From: Tepidisphaera sp.
Lineage (GTDB): Bacteria; Planctomycetota; Phycisphaerae; Phycisphaerales; UBA1924
Direction of reading: 5' to 3'
Assembly: GCA_016124375.1 (NCBI GenBank)
Contig: WGNV01000001.1
Location: 467,093-531,092 of the forward strand
Length of the DNA stretch: 64,000 nt
This document shows, piece after piece, positions 44,439 to 52,088 of the stretch. How positions within the stretch are numbered: position 1 is the first letter of the stretch; each line of letters opens with the position of its first letter. The notes under the pieces were generated by a model, which saw only the letters and a list, made by a program, of their open reading frames with translations, did not search any database and had not been told where the DNA came from. Both the position numbers and the translations under genes were made by a program.

Positions 44439-44488
44439 TCACAACCCGTGCGCCCGCCGTGCCCGGCCCAACGTACTCTCTTGGCGTG

Positions 44489-45799
44489 ATGCTGCCCCGC
44501 CAAACCCCGGCCCGCGTGCTCGGCCTGGTCGCCTCGCTGGCGCTGGCGGCGTCTGCCCTCGCCCAGGAGTTCGACGCCAAGATCAAGCGCGAAGTGCTGG
44601 ACGAAGTGCAGTCCACCCTCACCACCCGCGCCTACGTCGGCGGCGTGCGCTTTTCGCAGTGGAAAGACCACGAGGCGAAGTACTTCGACCGCCTCGACGC
44701 CGCCGGCTCGCCCGAGGCCTTCGCCGCCGTCGTCAACGGCGCGCTCGCCGAGTTCGGCGTCAGCCACGCCGCACTCATCCCCCCCAGCATGGCCGGCGAG
44801 GGCCGGGCGTCGGTCGTGGGCATCGGCGTCTCGGTGCGATTCACCAACGATGGCGGCCTTCGCGTGCTGCGCGTGCTCGATGATTCCCCAGCCGCGGGCG
44901 CCGGACTCAGCCCCGGAGACGTCATCATCCAGATCGACGGTGCCGCCCCCAAAGACCCCGCCCAGCTCGAGGGCGAGCCCGATTCCAAGGTTGAAGTGCG
45001 CGTCCGCAAGCTCAGCGGCCAGCGTCTCGACCTCTCCCTCACCCGCCGGCTCATCATCACCCGAACCCCCGCTACCCTCACCGTCTTCGACGAGTCGGGC
45101 AGTAAGGTCGACCTGCCCCCCGGTGCCCGCATCAGCGACGATCGCCGCCTCTTCGGGCTCATCCGCCTGCCCACCTTCGCCAACGAATACTCCCAGCCAG
45201 AGATCAAGGCGATCTTCAGGCGCTGCATGGGCTTGTCCGGCCTCATCATCGACCTGCGCGACAACGGCGGCGGCGCCGTCGTCTACATGCAGCACTTCCT
45301 GAGCTTCCTGCTCATCGCCGACCAGCCCATCGGCGTTGCCGTCTCCAGCGAGATGGCCGCCCAATACGTCGAGGCCACCGGGGGCGATCCTTCCGACGTC
45401 GTCAAGGTCGCCGCCTGGAGCGATGACCCCATCACCGTCCCGGCCAACCCCATCCGCCCCTTCCCCGGCCCCATCGTCGTGCTCCTCAATCGCGGCTCTG
45501 CCAGCGCCTCCGAACTCTCCGCTCAGGCCCTGCGCGAGCTCCACGACGCCAAGATCTGCGGGCACACCAGCGCCGGCGCCTTGCTCGTCTCCATCACCCT
45601 GCCCATGCCCGGCAACTTTGTCCTGCAGGTCCCCATCAGCGACTACGTCTCCGCCCAGGGTGTCCGCCCGGAGGGCGTGGGCATCTCGCCCGATATCCAG
45701 CCCAGCCGCACTCCGACCCACCCCGGCCTCGATCCCGACGTCGACGCAGCCCTCAACGCGCTGCTCGCCGAGACCGACCCGACCCGCCAGAACCCCTAA
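44489..45799 (+). CDS. S41-family (C-terminal processing-like) peptidase with PDZ domain
   Basis: A signal peptide (residues 1-24, ending SALAQ) leads to an N-terminal helical region, a PDZ-like domain (about 108-185; VVGIGVSVRFTND, SPGDVIIQIDG) and an S41 core with NRGSASASEL (Ser337-Glu342 region) and LIIDLRDNGGG. The catalytic Lys of CtpA-type enzymes (in GKG) is not apparent: the equivalent loop reads GHTSAGALL. It could use another base, as tricorn-type enzymes do, or be inactive. A GTG at 44486 may be the true start, since TACTCT (44474-44479) ends six bases before it. Periplasmic role inferred. Confidence 0.8.
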   Translation: MLPRQTPARVLGLVASLALAASALAQEFDAKIKREVLDEVQSTLTTRAYVGGVRFSQWKDHEAKYFDRLDAAGSPEAFAAVVNGALAEFGVSHAALIPPSMAGEGRASVVGIGVSVRFTNDGGLRVLRVLDDSPAAGAGLSPGDVIIQIDGAAPKDPAQLEGEPDSKVEVRVRKLSGQRLDLSLTRRLIITRTPATLTVFDESGSKVDLPPGARISDDRRLFGLIRLPTFANEYSQPEIKAIFRRCMGLSGLIIDLRDNGGGAVVYMQHFLSFLLIADQPIGVAVSSEMAAQYVEATGGDPSDVVKVAAWSDDPITVPANPIRPFPGPIVVLLNRGSASASELSAQALRELHDAKICGHTSAGALLVSITLPMPGNFVLQVPISDYVSAQGVRPEGVGISPDIQPSRTPTHPGLDPDVDAALNALLAETDPTRQNP

Positions 45800-45869
45800 C
45801 CATGCGCAAAATCGCGTGCGCTGCGGCACACCGGCCCAAGTTTGACCTGTGCGCCCGCTCGCCTTCGGA

Positions 45870-45875
45870 TACAAT
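45870..45875 (+). promoter_or_regulatory. candidate -10 box for the prepilin-type gene
   Basis: TACAAT, a near-consensus -10, ends five bases before an in-frame TTG (45881) and eight before GTG (45884). No Shine-Dalgarno sequence is evident in between, supporting a leaderless start. Confidence 0.5.
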
Positions 45876-45883
45876 CATGCTTG

Positions 45884-46639
45884 GTGATCTCGGCCCGCCG
45901 CCATCATGGCTTTTCGGTTGTCGAACTGCTGATCTGCATCGGCGTCGTCGCGCTGCTGCTCTCGCTGGCGCTGCCGGCCCTCAACGCCGCCCGCGATAGC
46001 GCCCAGCGGGCGATCTGTTCCTCCAACCTCCGCCAGATCAACGTCGGCTGGCAGGGCTACCTGGCCGAGCACAAGGAACAGTTCCCCGGCACCAGCGCCG
46101 TGCCCGAGTGGTCCTACGGCGGTCTCGACTTCGTCGGCCCCGCTCGCCAGCCCGTGCTCGCCTCCAGCAAGCCCATCAACCCCTACATGGTGCCCGACAT
46201 CCGCTCGGCCAGCAGCACCGAGATGGCCCTCTTCCGCTGCCCCAGCGATGCTGGCCTCTGGACCCGCGGGCGCTACGTGCAAGGCCGCCCCCCCGCCTCC
46301 GAGCTGAACTTCCGCACCTGCTACGCGACCTACGGCACCAGCTACCTCGCCAACCCCCTGCTGATGGACTCCCAGGCCGCGGGCCTCTCGGGCGACGCTC
46401 GCCCGCTCTTTCTCCACGAACTCACCGTGAACCCCTCACGCCTGATCGTCGCGGGTGATCCGGCCTGGGCCTACAACGCCCGCTTCTCCCCGCTCATCCC
46501 CCGCGTCGATGCTCGCCTCGAAGCCCGCTGGCACCGGCGCGAAGACGCCGGCAACGCCCTCTACGCCGATGGGTCCGTGCGCTTCATGGATTTCTCCTCC
46601 CCCACCACCGACGTGACGCCCTCGCCCGCGGTGAGGTGA
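45884..46639 (+). CDS. prepilin-type protein with H-X9-DG-like C-terminus
   Basis: It has a short leader, then a prepilin peptidase site G-FSVVEL followed by a hydrophobic helix (ICIGVVALLLSLALPALNAA), as in type II secretion/type IV pilus pseudopilins. The C-terminus has WHRREDAGNALYADGSVRF, resembling the H-X9-DG motif of a planctomycete-expanded family (often DUF1559). About 251 residues. The start is uncertain (TTG 45842, TTG 45881 or GTG 45884); I chose GTG 45884 because it gives a short leader and lies just after TACAAT. No assembly genes lie nearby. Confidence 0.8.
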   Translation: MISARRHHGFSVVELLICIGVVALLLSLALPALNAARDSAQRAICSSNLRQINVGWQGYLAEHKEQFPGTSAVPEWSYGGLDFVGPARQPVLASSKPINPYMVPDIRSASSTEMALFRCPSDAGLWTRGRYVQGRPPASELNFRTCYATYGTSYLANPLLMDSQAAGLSGDARPLFLHELTVNPSRLIVAGDPAWAYNARFSPLIPRVDARLEARWHRREDAGNALYADGSVRFMDFSSPTTDVTPSPAVR

Positions 46640-46699
46640 GCCCGCGGGCGGCGCGAGCGCCACCCCCGAACCGCTCGGTCGCGCGGCGGCAATCTCAAC

Positions 46700-47164
46700 T
46701 CATTCGCGCGCCCGCGCCGTGGCGGCTGCAACGTTCATGAGGCCGGCCTTCAGCGCCGCCGCCAGCGAAGCACGCGCTTCGTCGCTCATGGCGCCCGCCA
46801 GTCGCTCCGCCGGCCAACCCCAGATCGCGTTCTTTGGGTCCGGGTCGTCCGCGTGCCGCGGTATCACGTGCCAATGCACATGGTGCACCTGGTTGCCCAG
46901 GCATTCGTAGTTGATCCGTACCGGGCCAAAGTGCTGACGCAGCGCCCGGGCCGCCAGCGCCACCTCGCCGAAGACCCGCGCCTGTCGCTCGAGCGTCATC
47001 GCGTCCATGTGCTCCACGTGCTCGCGCAGCACCAGCACGCACCACCCCAAGCACCCCTGCTTGTCGTTCAAGAACACGTCGCACTCGCCCAGTTTCGCCA
47101 GAGGCGTCAGCTTCCCGGGCGTTTCCAACGCGGCACACAGCGGGCAGGTCTTCATGCTCCGCAT
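46700..47164 (-). CDS. HIT-family nucleotide-binding hydrolase
   Basis: The 154-residue protein has the histidine triad His95-Val-His97-Trp-His99 (HHVHWHVIPRH), used by HIT proteins for nucleotidyl transfer or hydrolysis, and a possible zinc pair Cys7/Cys10 (CPLC). Its C-terminal helices are Ala-rich. Start at ATG 47164 or 47155 (MKTCPLC). It converges with the prepilin-type gene. Substrate likely a nucleotide conjugate such as AMP-lysine or Ap3A; not resolved. Confidence 0.88.
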   Translation of the reverse strand: MRSMKTCPLCAALETPGKLTPLAKLGECDVFLNDKQGCLGWCVLVLREHVEHMDAMTLERQARVFGEVALAARALRQHFGPVRINYECLGNQVHHVHWHVIPRHADDPDPKNAIWGWPAERLAGAMSDEARASLAAALKAGLMNVAAATARARE

Positions 47165-47206
47165 TGTTGCAGCCGGCCGCTCACCCGCTCCGTTCCGCGG
47201 CTCCCG

Positions 47207-47551
47207 CTACCCGATCACCTTCACACGCCGCAGCGTCCGCGTGCACGCCCCACGCAGCGCTGCTTCGCCGCCGCTGCGCAGCCACACCTCGATCTCGTAC
47301 CTGGCCGCCGCTCCGCTCGCCCGGATCGTCAGGATTCCCCCCGCCGACAACCCCCCCACCACCGCCGCACCCTGCAGCTCGGGCGGCGCCAGCCTCGCCC
47401 ACGCGTCATCCAGACCGGCGCTGGCGTTGGCCCGGGTCGCCACCTCGCGCTGCACCGATTCGACCAGCGGCCCAAGGTGCTGCTGAGGCGAACGCCACAC
47501 CCGGTTCTTTCGGAGCAAATCCAGCGATTGTGCGGGCGAGCGCCGGGGCAT
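47207..47551 (-). CDS. DUF721/DciA-like protein
   Basis: The 114-residue product from ATG 47551 shows the DUF721 pattern: WARLAPPELQGAAVVGGLSA, then ARYEIEVWLRSGGEAALRG. DciA is the replicative helicase loader in many bacteria lacking DnaC. The C-terminal half fits the DUF721 core; the N-terminus is shorter than in full DciA, so helicase loading is inferred, not shown. TAGCAT (47557-47562) ends five bases before the ATG, without a Shine-Dalgarno sequence. Confidence 0.72.
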   Translation of the reverse strand: MPRRSPAQSLDLLRKNRVWRSPQQHLGPLVESVQREVATRANASAGLDDAWARLAPPELQGAAVVGGLSAGGILTIRASGAAARYEIEVWLRSGGEAALRGACTRTLRRVKVIG

Positions 47552-48192
47552 CACCCATGCTACCCCGCCCCGAACCACGCCGCGCCCGCCCGCAATGCCC
47601 CGCTGGCAACAAAAAAACATCGAGGACCCGAAATCAACGGATCCTCGACGAAAAACCTGCCTTCAAGACTTGGGGTTTCGAGAAAACAGGTATGCCAAGC
47701 GACGGCCCGCGGAGCGGGCCGGTACACATTCAAAACGTTCGCCATGGAGCTCGCCCCGCGATGCCGCGCAACGTGCTCCCAAGGGTGAAGACGTCAGGCT
47801 AGTCGAAATGTTTCGCGGCGCCGAACGCCCCAGTGTCGCCCGCGGGCTCTGCGTGTTCAACCTTTGTAAGCGTCGTGTCAAAGGGACATCACACGAACGT
47901 CACTGGTGCCGTGAAGTGCGGTTGTGAACATCGCACAAGTGCCTGCCAAAAAGGGAGTTGCGTCCAACTCCGCTGGTCCGGTGCGCGGCCCTCTTCCCGC
48001 GTCTTGCCTTGACCGCATCTTCGCAAGAACTTCAACGGATTTTCCGCTCGCCCTGGAGCTCGCCCCCGACTGCCGCGCCCAGGGCCGCATGGATGCGTCG
48101 CCTCCACGGGCCGCGCCGATCCATCGCCGCCACCCGCTGGCGCGCCGGGCGCTGGCCTTGCGATGTCCGGCGCTGCTACATTGGCCGCGGCT
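47552..48192. other. 641-base intergenic region with an orphan terminator
   Basis: No reading frame here looks like a gene. It contains the terminator-like hairpin at 47611-47648 on the minus strand and a GC-rich hairpin GGCCCGC-GGA-GCGGGCC at about 47704-47720. It separates the divergent DUF721 and ABC ATPase genes. The stretch from 47650 to about 47960 could host an RNA gene on the minus strand, but I find no match to tmRNA, RNase P RNA or SRP RNA motifs. Confidence 0.45.
47611..47648 (-). terminator. orphan rho-independent terminator (minus strand)
   Basis: Minus-strand TCGAGGA-N-CCG pairs with CGG-N-TCCTCGA across a 7-base loop, followed by seven T (A run at 47611-47617). The closest upstream gene on the minus strand is more than 1.7 kb away, and the DUF721 gene lies downstream, so it has no obvious gene to end; a leader attenuator or an unannotated RNA are the possibilities. 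Confidence 0.6.
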
Positions 48193-49314
48193 ATGTCCAC
48201 CACTGTTGTCATCCGCGAAATCTCGAAGACCTATCCGGCCGCGTTCGGCGCCCAGGCCTCCACCGCCGTCAATCGCGTCAGCCTCACCATCAACGCCGGG
48301 GAGCTGTTTTTCCTGCTCGGCCCCTCTGGCTGCGGCAAGACCACGCTCCTCCGGATGATCGCCGGGTTCATCGAGCCGACCAGCGGCGACATCCTCTTCA
48401 AAGACGATCAGGGCGAGCACACCGTCACCTATTGGCCCGCTGAAAAACGCGACACGGGCATGGTTTTTCAGAGCTACGCGCTTTGGCCCCACATGACCGT
48501 CGCCCAGAACGTCGCCTTCGGGCTCGAGGTTCGCCGCGTCGCCGCCGCGGAACGCGAGCGGATGGTGATGGAGGCGCTCCAGGCGGTGCGCATGGAGGCC
48601 TACGCCAGCCGCAAACCTACTCAGCTCTCTGGCGGACAACAGCAGCGGGTGGCCTTGGCGCGGGCGCTGGTCATCCGCCCCCGCGTGCTGCTGCTCGACG
48701 AGCCGCTGTCCAACCTTGATGCCAAGCTCCGCCTCGAACTGCGGGGCGAAATCCGCCGCGTCTGCAAGGCTTCGGGCATCACCACCGTCTACGTCACCCA
48801 CGACCAGAAGGAAGCCATGAGCATGGCCGACCGGGTGGCGGTCCTCGAGGCCGGGCAGGTGGTCCAGGTCGGAAGCCCGAAGCAGTTGTACCGGGCTCCG
48901 GCTACCCGCTTTGTTGCGGAATTCCTTGGGGAGACAAATATTCTCAGGGGAGAGATCCAAAGCATTACAGATTCAGGAGTTACGGTGAATGTCGGCGGAT
49001 CAACCCTGCTCGCCCGCAGCGCCATGCCCGCCGGGGCAAAGGCCGGATCCCCCGTTCAGGTGTCGATCCGTCACGAAGCCTTGACGCTGGGCAAGCCCGG
49101 CAACGTGAACGTGTTGCAAGGCACGCTGGTGGACAGCGTGTACTTGGGCGAGGCGGCGCAGCATCGCCTGGACATGGGGGAATCGCGGCTGGTGACGGTG
49201 ATGGTGCAGAACCCCGGCAGCCCGGCGGCCGCGGGCTTTGACCGCATCGGTTCCAGCCTCGCTCTGCACGTTGCTCCCGAAGATGTGGTGCTGCTGCCCG
49301 GCGCCGCCAACTAG
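48193..49314 (+). CDS. ABC transporter ATP-binding protein (UgpC/MalK-like, with TOBE domain)
   Basis: The 373-residue protein has Walker A GPSGCGKTT (43-51), signature LSGGQQQR, Walker B VLLLDEPLSNLDA, the switch His in VTHDQKEAMSMADR and a C-terminal TOBE-like region (about 255-365). This layout is typical of ATPases of sugar, glycerol phosphate or iron importers that share one ATPase. No permease or binding-protein gene is adjacent, so its partner is elsewhere. Start ATG 48193 is preceded by TACATT (48177-48182), ten bases upstream; an in-frame upstream ATG at 48163 is less likely. Confidence 0.92.
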   Translation: MSTTVVIREISKTYPAAFGAQASTAVNRVSLTINAGELFFLLGPSGCGKTTLLRMIAGFIEPTSGDILFKDDQGEHTVTYWPAEKRDTGMVFQSYALWPHMTVAQNVAFGLEVRRVAAAERERMVMEALQAVRMEAYASRKPTQLSGGQQQRVALARALVIRPRVLLLDEPLSNLDAKLRLELRGEIRRVCKASGITTVYVTHDQKEAMSMADRVAVLEAGQVVQVGSPKQLYRAPATRFVAEFLGETNILRGEIQSITDSGVTVNVGGSTLLARSAMPAGAKAGSPVQVSIRHEALTLGKPGNVNVLQGTLVDSVYLGEAAQHRLDMGESRLVTVMVQNPGSPAAAGFDRIGSSLALHVAPEDVVLLPGAAN

Positions 49315-49362
49315 GTTGGCTGCTGCCCGCTTCCCGACTCCCCCACTCTCTTGAGCCCAGAC

Positions 49363-49863
49363 TCAGGTGTCGCGTCGTTGCGGAGCGTCCGCGCCGATCC
49401 AATCCGCGCCGGTGGTTGCCAGGAGGTCGCGAACGGATCCGAAGGCCCCGAGCCAGCCCGCGGCTTGCGACGGCCGCAGATCGAGCTTCGCGATCGAACT
49501 CAGCGCCACCCACTCAAACGCGAGGTGCGATTCCTGCGAACGAATGGTGGGGGGGAGCGATGGTGGGGGCGGGGCGGGCTGGACGAGTTCCACGTGGAAC
49601 AGCAGGTTGAGCTCGTGACGCTGCCGCTCACCCTGGCGGAAGATCTGCTCGTGCACATGCAGGCATCGCCCCACTGCCACCGGCAGGGCCGCCTCTTCGA
49701 TGAGCTCGCGAGCGACCGCCTGGGCGGCTGTCTCCCCGAACTCCACATGCCCGCCGGGAAGGTAGAAGTAACCCCCCCGGAGCGCGCGGCAAAGCAGCAC
49801 ATGTTCCCCGTGGAACAACGCCCCCCGGGCAATGACTTCGATGTGAGGCGTCTTCGATCCCAT
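49363..49863 (-). CDS. NUDIX hydrolase
   Basis: The 166-residue protein has the complete NUDIX box as GGHVEFGETAAQAVARELIE then EAAL (about 37-60), including the conserved RE-x2-EE catalytic pattern. NUDIX enzymes hydrolyse nucleoside diphosphates linked to other moieties. The C-terminal part is divergent, so no substrate can be assigned. GACAAT (49872-49877) ends eight bases before the ATG. It converges with the ABC ATPase gene and diverges from parB. Confidence 0.92.
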   Translation of the reverse strand: MGSKTPHIEVIARGALFHGEHVLLCRALRGGYFYLPGGHVEFGETAAQAVARELIEEAALPVAVGRCLHVHEQIFRQGERQRHELNLLFHVELVQPAPPPPSLPPTIRSQESHLAFEWVALSSIAKLDLRPSQAAGWLGAFGSVRDLLATTGADWIGADAPQRRDT

Positions 49864-49986
49864 GGAAGTCGATTGTCGCCCGCCCGAAGCGCCATGTCGA
49901 CTGCGCCACCCCGACTGTCGCTTCCAGTACTTTGCTCCCCCCTGCCGATAGTCTCGGTGGAGAGACTCTGCATCTTTGGAGGACCG

Positions 49987-51021
49987 ATGAGCACTCAGAA
50001 GAAGACGGAAAGCACCCCGCGGCGGCTCGGCCGCGGGCTCAGTAGCCTGCTCGGCGCCCCAGTCGCGATCGACGCTTCGGCAATGTCGCCCGCCGTGCCG
50101 GTGGTCGCGGGCCCCGAAAACCCGAGCACCGCGAAGCCAATTGCGGGAAATACGGGTTTTCCCGAGTCCGACTCACAACGCTTATCGGACGTTCAATCGA
50201 TCAGCGTGGATCGGATCGAGCCCAGCCCCTTCCAGCCGCGGCGGATCTTTGATCAAGCGCTGCTCGAAGGGCTTGCACAATCGATTCGTCAATCGGGTGT
50301 GTTGCAACCGGTGTTGGTCCGCCCTCGAGCGGGTGCAACGTCAGACGGCGGTGGGGGGGCAATGTATGAGCTCATCGCGGGGGAACGACGCTGGCGGGCC
50401 GCGAAGTTGGCCGGGTTGGAGCGGATACCCGCGATCATCAAGACGCTGGACGACGCGCACGCCGCGGAACTGGCGCTGATTGAAAACGTCCAGCGCGAGG
50501 ATCTCAACGCGATGGACCGCGCCTGGGCGCTGCGTGCGCTGATGGACCGCTTCGGCCTGACACAGGCGAATCTGGCGGAGCGGGTAGGTTTGGAAAGGCC
50601 GACGGTTGCCAACTTGCTACGGCTTACCGAGCTCGACGCGGCGATCGCGGATCTGATCGCCGCCGGAAAACTCGGCGCGGGGCATGGCAAGGCGTTGCTG
50701 ACGGCTCCGGCGGGGGAAGCCCGCAATCGTCTGGCCCAGCAGGCTGCGAGCGAAGAGTTGAGCGTGCGAGAAGTCGAACGCCTGGCCGCGGCCATGTCCA
50801 AGAAGCCAGAGATTCCCATGGAGCGAGCCCGCGCCAATCCGGGCGACGACCCCAGACTGGCGGTCCTCTCCGACTTGCAGCGGCAGATCGGCCAGCAACT
50901 GGGCACCAAGGTTGTGATCTCCACCGATCGCCGCGGACATAAGGGACGAATCATCATGGAGTTCTACGGCTTGGATCATTTTGACTCGCTGTTGAGCCGC
51001 CTGGGAGTATCCACGCATTAG
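49987..51021 (+). CDS. parB: chromosome-partitioning protein ParB
   Basis: ParB binds parS near the origin and, as a CTP-switch clamp, loads partition complexes. The 344-residue protein shows the family motifs: SPFQPRRIFD (about 80), GERRWRAAKL, ENVQREDLNAMD (CTPase region), and an HTH domain LTQANLAERVGLERPTVANL. The ATG has GGAGG five bases upstream (TTTGGAGGACCG). A longer frame overlapping the NUDIX gene is rejected because it runs opposite a supported gene and lacks a start signal. No ParA and no parS site was recognised nearby. Confidence 0.95.
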   Translation: MSTQKKTESTPRRLGRGLSSLLGAPVAIDASAMSPAVPVVAGPENPSTAKPIAGNTGFPESDSQRLSDVQSISVDRIEPSPFQPRRIFDQALLEGLAQSIRQSGVLQPVLVRPRAGATSDGGGGAMYELIAGERRWRAAKLAGLERIPAIIKTLDDAHAAELALIENVQREDLNAMDRAWALRALMDRFGLTQANLAERVGLERPTVANLLRLTELDAAIADLIAAGKLGAGHGKALLTAPAGEARNRLAQQAASEELSVREVERLAAAMSKKPEIPMERARANPGDDPRLAVLSDLQRQIGQQLGTKVVISTDRRGHKGRIIMEFYGLDHFDSLLSRLGVSTH

Positions 51022-51217
51022 ATGAACCGGCATACATCACCCGAACAAAGACAAACCAGATGCGTGTGTGTGAGGAAAAACTCACAAAATGAGGATTTTC
51101 CTGACAACATATCATGACATACAGCGATGTAAGCGCATAGCATCGCGCCCGCGACATATGGAATTTGCCCGCAAAGTGTGATGCGGGTGATCCGGGCGAG
51201 GTTCCGAGGAGGTTTAC
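51022..51217 (+). promoter_or_regulatory. leader region with two mutually exclusive hairpins
   Basis: Two overlapping stems compete here: TGTGAG-GAAAAA-CTCACA (51068-51086) and AGGAAAA/TTTTCCT (51073-51079 with 51096-51102) enclosing CTCA/TGAG. ATGACA (about 51112-51117) and TAGCAT (about 51136-51141), about 18 bases apart, might be a promoter. GAGGAGG six bases before the ATG at 51218 is a strong ribosome-binding site. Confidence 0.45.
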
Positions 51218-51658
51218 ATGGCGAAGCGTTCATCCAGCACCGGCGGCGGCTCGAGCTTGCGTGATCTTCCGATGTCGGCGATTCAGCGCGAGTTGGCCCG
51301 CCGGGCCCGCAAGGTCGGCACGGTGCAGCGCCGTCGCGATCGTCTGGCCGCCAAGCTCGCCAAGCTGGATGCGCAGATCGCCGCGATGGGTGGCTCGATC
51401 GCTCGCATGGGCCGGAGCGGCATGAAGGGCACCGGCATGGGCGCCCGCACCCGCATGACCAACAGCGAAGGCCTGGCGCCGATGCTCCACAAGGTGCTGT
51501 CCGGCGCCACGATGGGTGTTTCCGAAGCCGCCGATGCGGTGCAGAAGGCCGGCTACACCACCAACGCCGCCAACTTCCGCACCATCGTCAACGCCTGCCT
51601 GCTCAAGCACAAGAACCTGTTCAAGAAGGTTTCGCGGGGTCAGTACACCGCGGCCTGA
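51218..51658 (+). CDS. small basic protein with winged-helix-like C-terminus
   Basis: The 146-residue protein has a Lys/Arg-rich N-terminal half with a predicted coiled coil (LARRARKVGTVQRRRDRLAA to KLAKLDAQIA, about 27-58), a Gly/Met-rich hinge (GMKGTGMGARTRM), and a C-terminal winged-helix-like domain (about 88-146; LSGATMGVSEAADAVQKAGY and FRTIVNACLLKHKNLFKKVS). The pattern fits a DNA-binding protein of nucleoid or regulatory type, but no named family is recognised. It follows parB by 196 bases and ends in a very stable terminator, suggesting abundant expression. Confidence 0.7.
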   Translation: MAKRSSSTGGGSSLRDLPMSAIQRELARRARKVGTVQRRRDRLAAKLAKLDAQIAAMGGSIARMGRSGMKGTGMGARTRMTNSEGLAPMLHKVLSGATMGVSEAADAVQKAGYTTNAANFRTIVNACLLKHKNLFKKVSRGQYTAA

Positions 51659-51690
51659 TCGTCGCTGGTGTTCTCAAAGCCTGCACGCAA

Positions 51691-51730
51691 CACACCAGCC
51701 CGCGATCTTCGCGGGCTGGTGTGTCTTTGC
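51691..51730 (+). terminator. strong rho-independent terminator
   Basis: CACACCAGCCCGCGA (51691-51705) pairs perfectly over 15 bp with TCGCGGGCTGGTGTG (51709-51723) across the loop TCT, followed by TCTTTGC. The T-run is weak but the stem is exceptional. Confidence 0.85.
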
Positions 51731-52088
51731 ACACTCGCGCCCGCGGCGGGTCGAAGGTTCGAATACGCGCCGGCGCGGCGCCCCGGCCTTACGTGTTACC
51801 GGATGTAAGCACCAGTCCTCAGCCCGGCCGCTCATCCGCGCAATACAGGGGAAACCTTGTAATGATCGCCACACGAAGCACTCGGCGAGCTTACAAATTT
51901 GCGCAAATTGGGGACGGACTATTCTTGACTGAACACGAAATGTTCTCGCGCGAACGATCAGCCGTCGAAATACACGCGCGTGTGATGTCACCGATGCGGG
52001 GCTTGTGCAAAGAAACATCGTGGCACACGCTCACCGGTGCCTACCGGCATCACCCGGCTCGCGAGGGAAGCGCGATCAGGGTTTATCG
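51731..52088. other. intergenic region of about 360 bases without a gene
   Basis: No convincing gene is present. The palindrome AATTTGCGCAAATT (51896-51909) and a nearby pair GAAC-N7-GTTC (about 51928-51942) look like possible operator sites. It separates the terminator of the winged-helix gene from the lipoprotein gene's stop at 52089. Confidence 0.4.

Noticed and set aside
47878..48960. 360-codon minus-strand frame opposite the ABC ATPase
   Set aside because: Antisense shadow of an ATPase with all motifs; no domain.
49351..49986. 212-codon N-terminal extension of parB
   Set aside because: Lies opposite the NUDIX gene, lacks a start signal, and the ATG at 49987 has a perfect ribosome-binding site.
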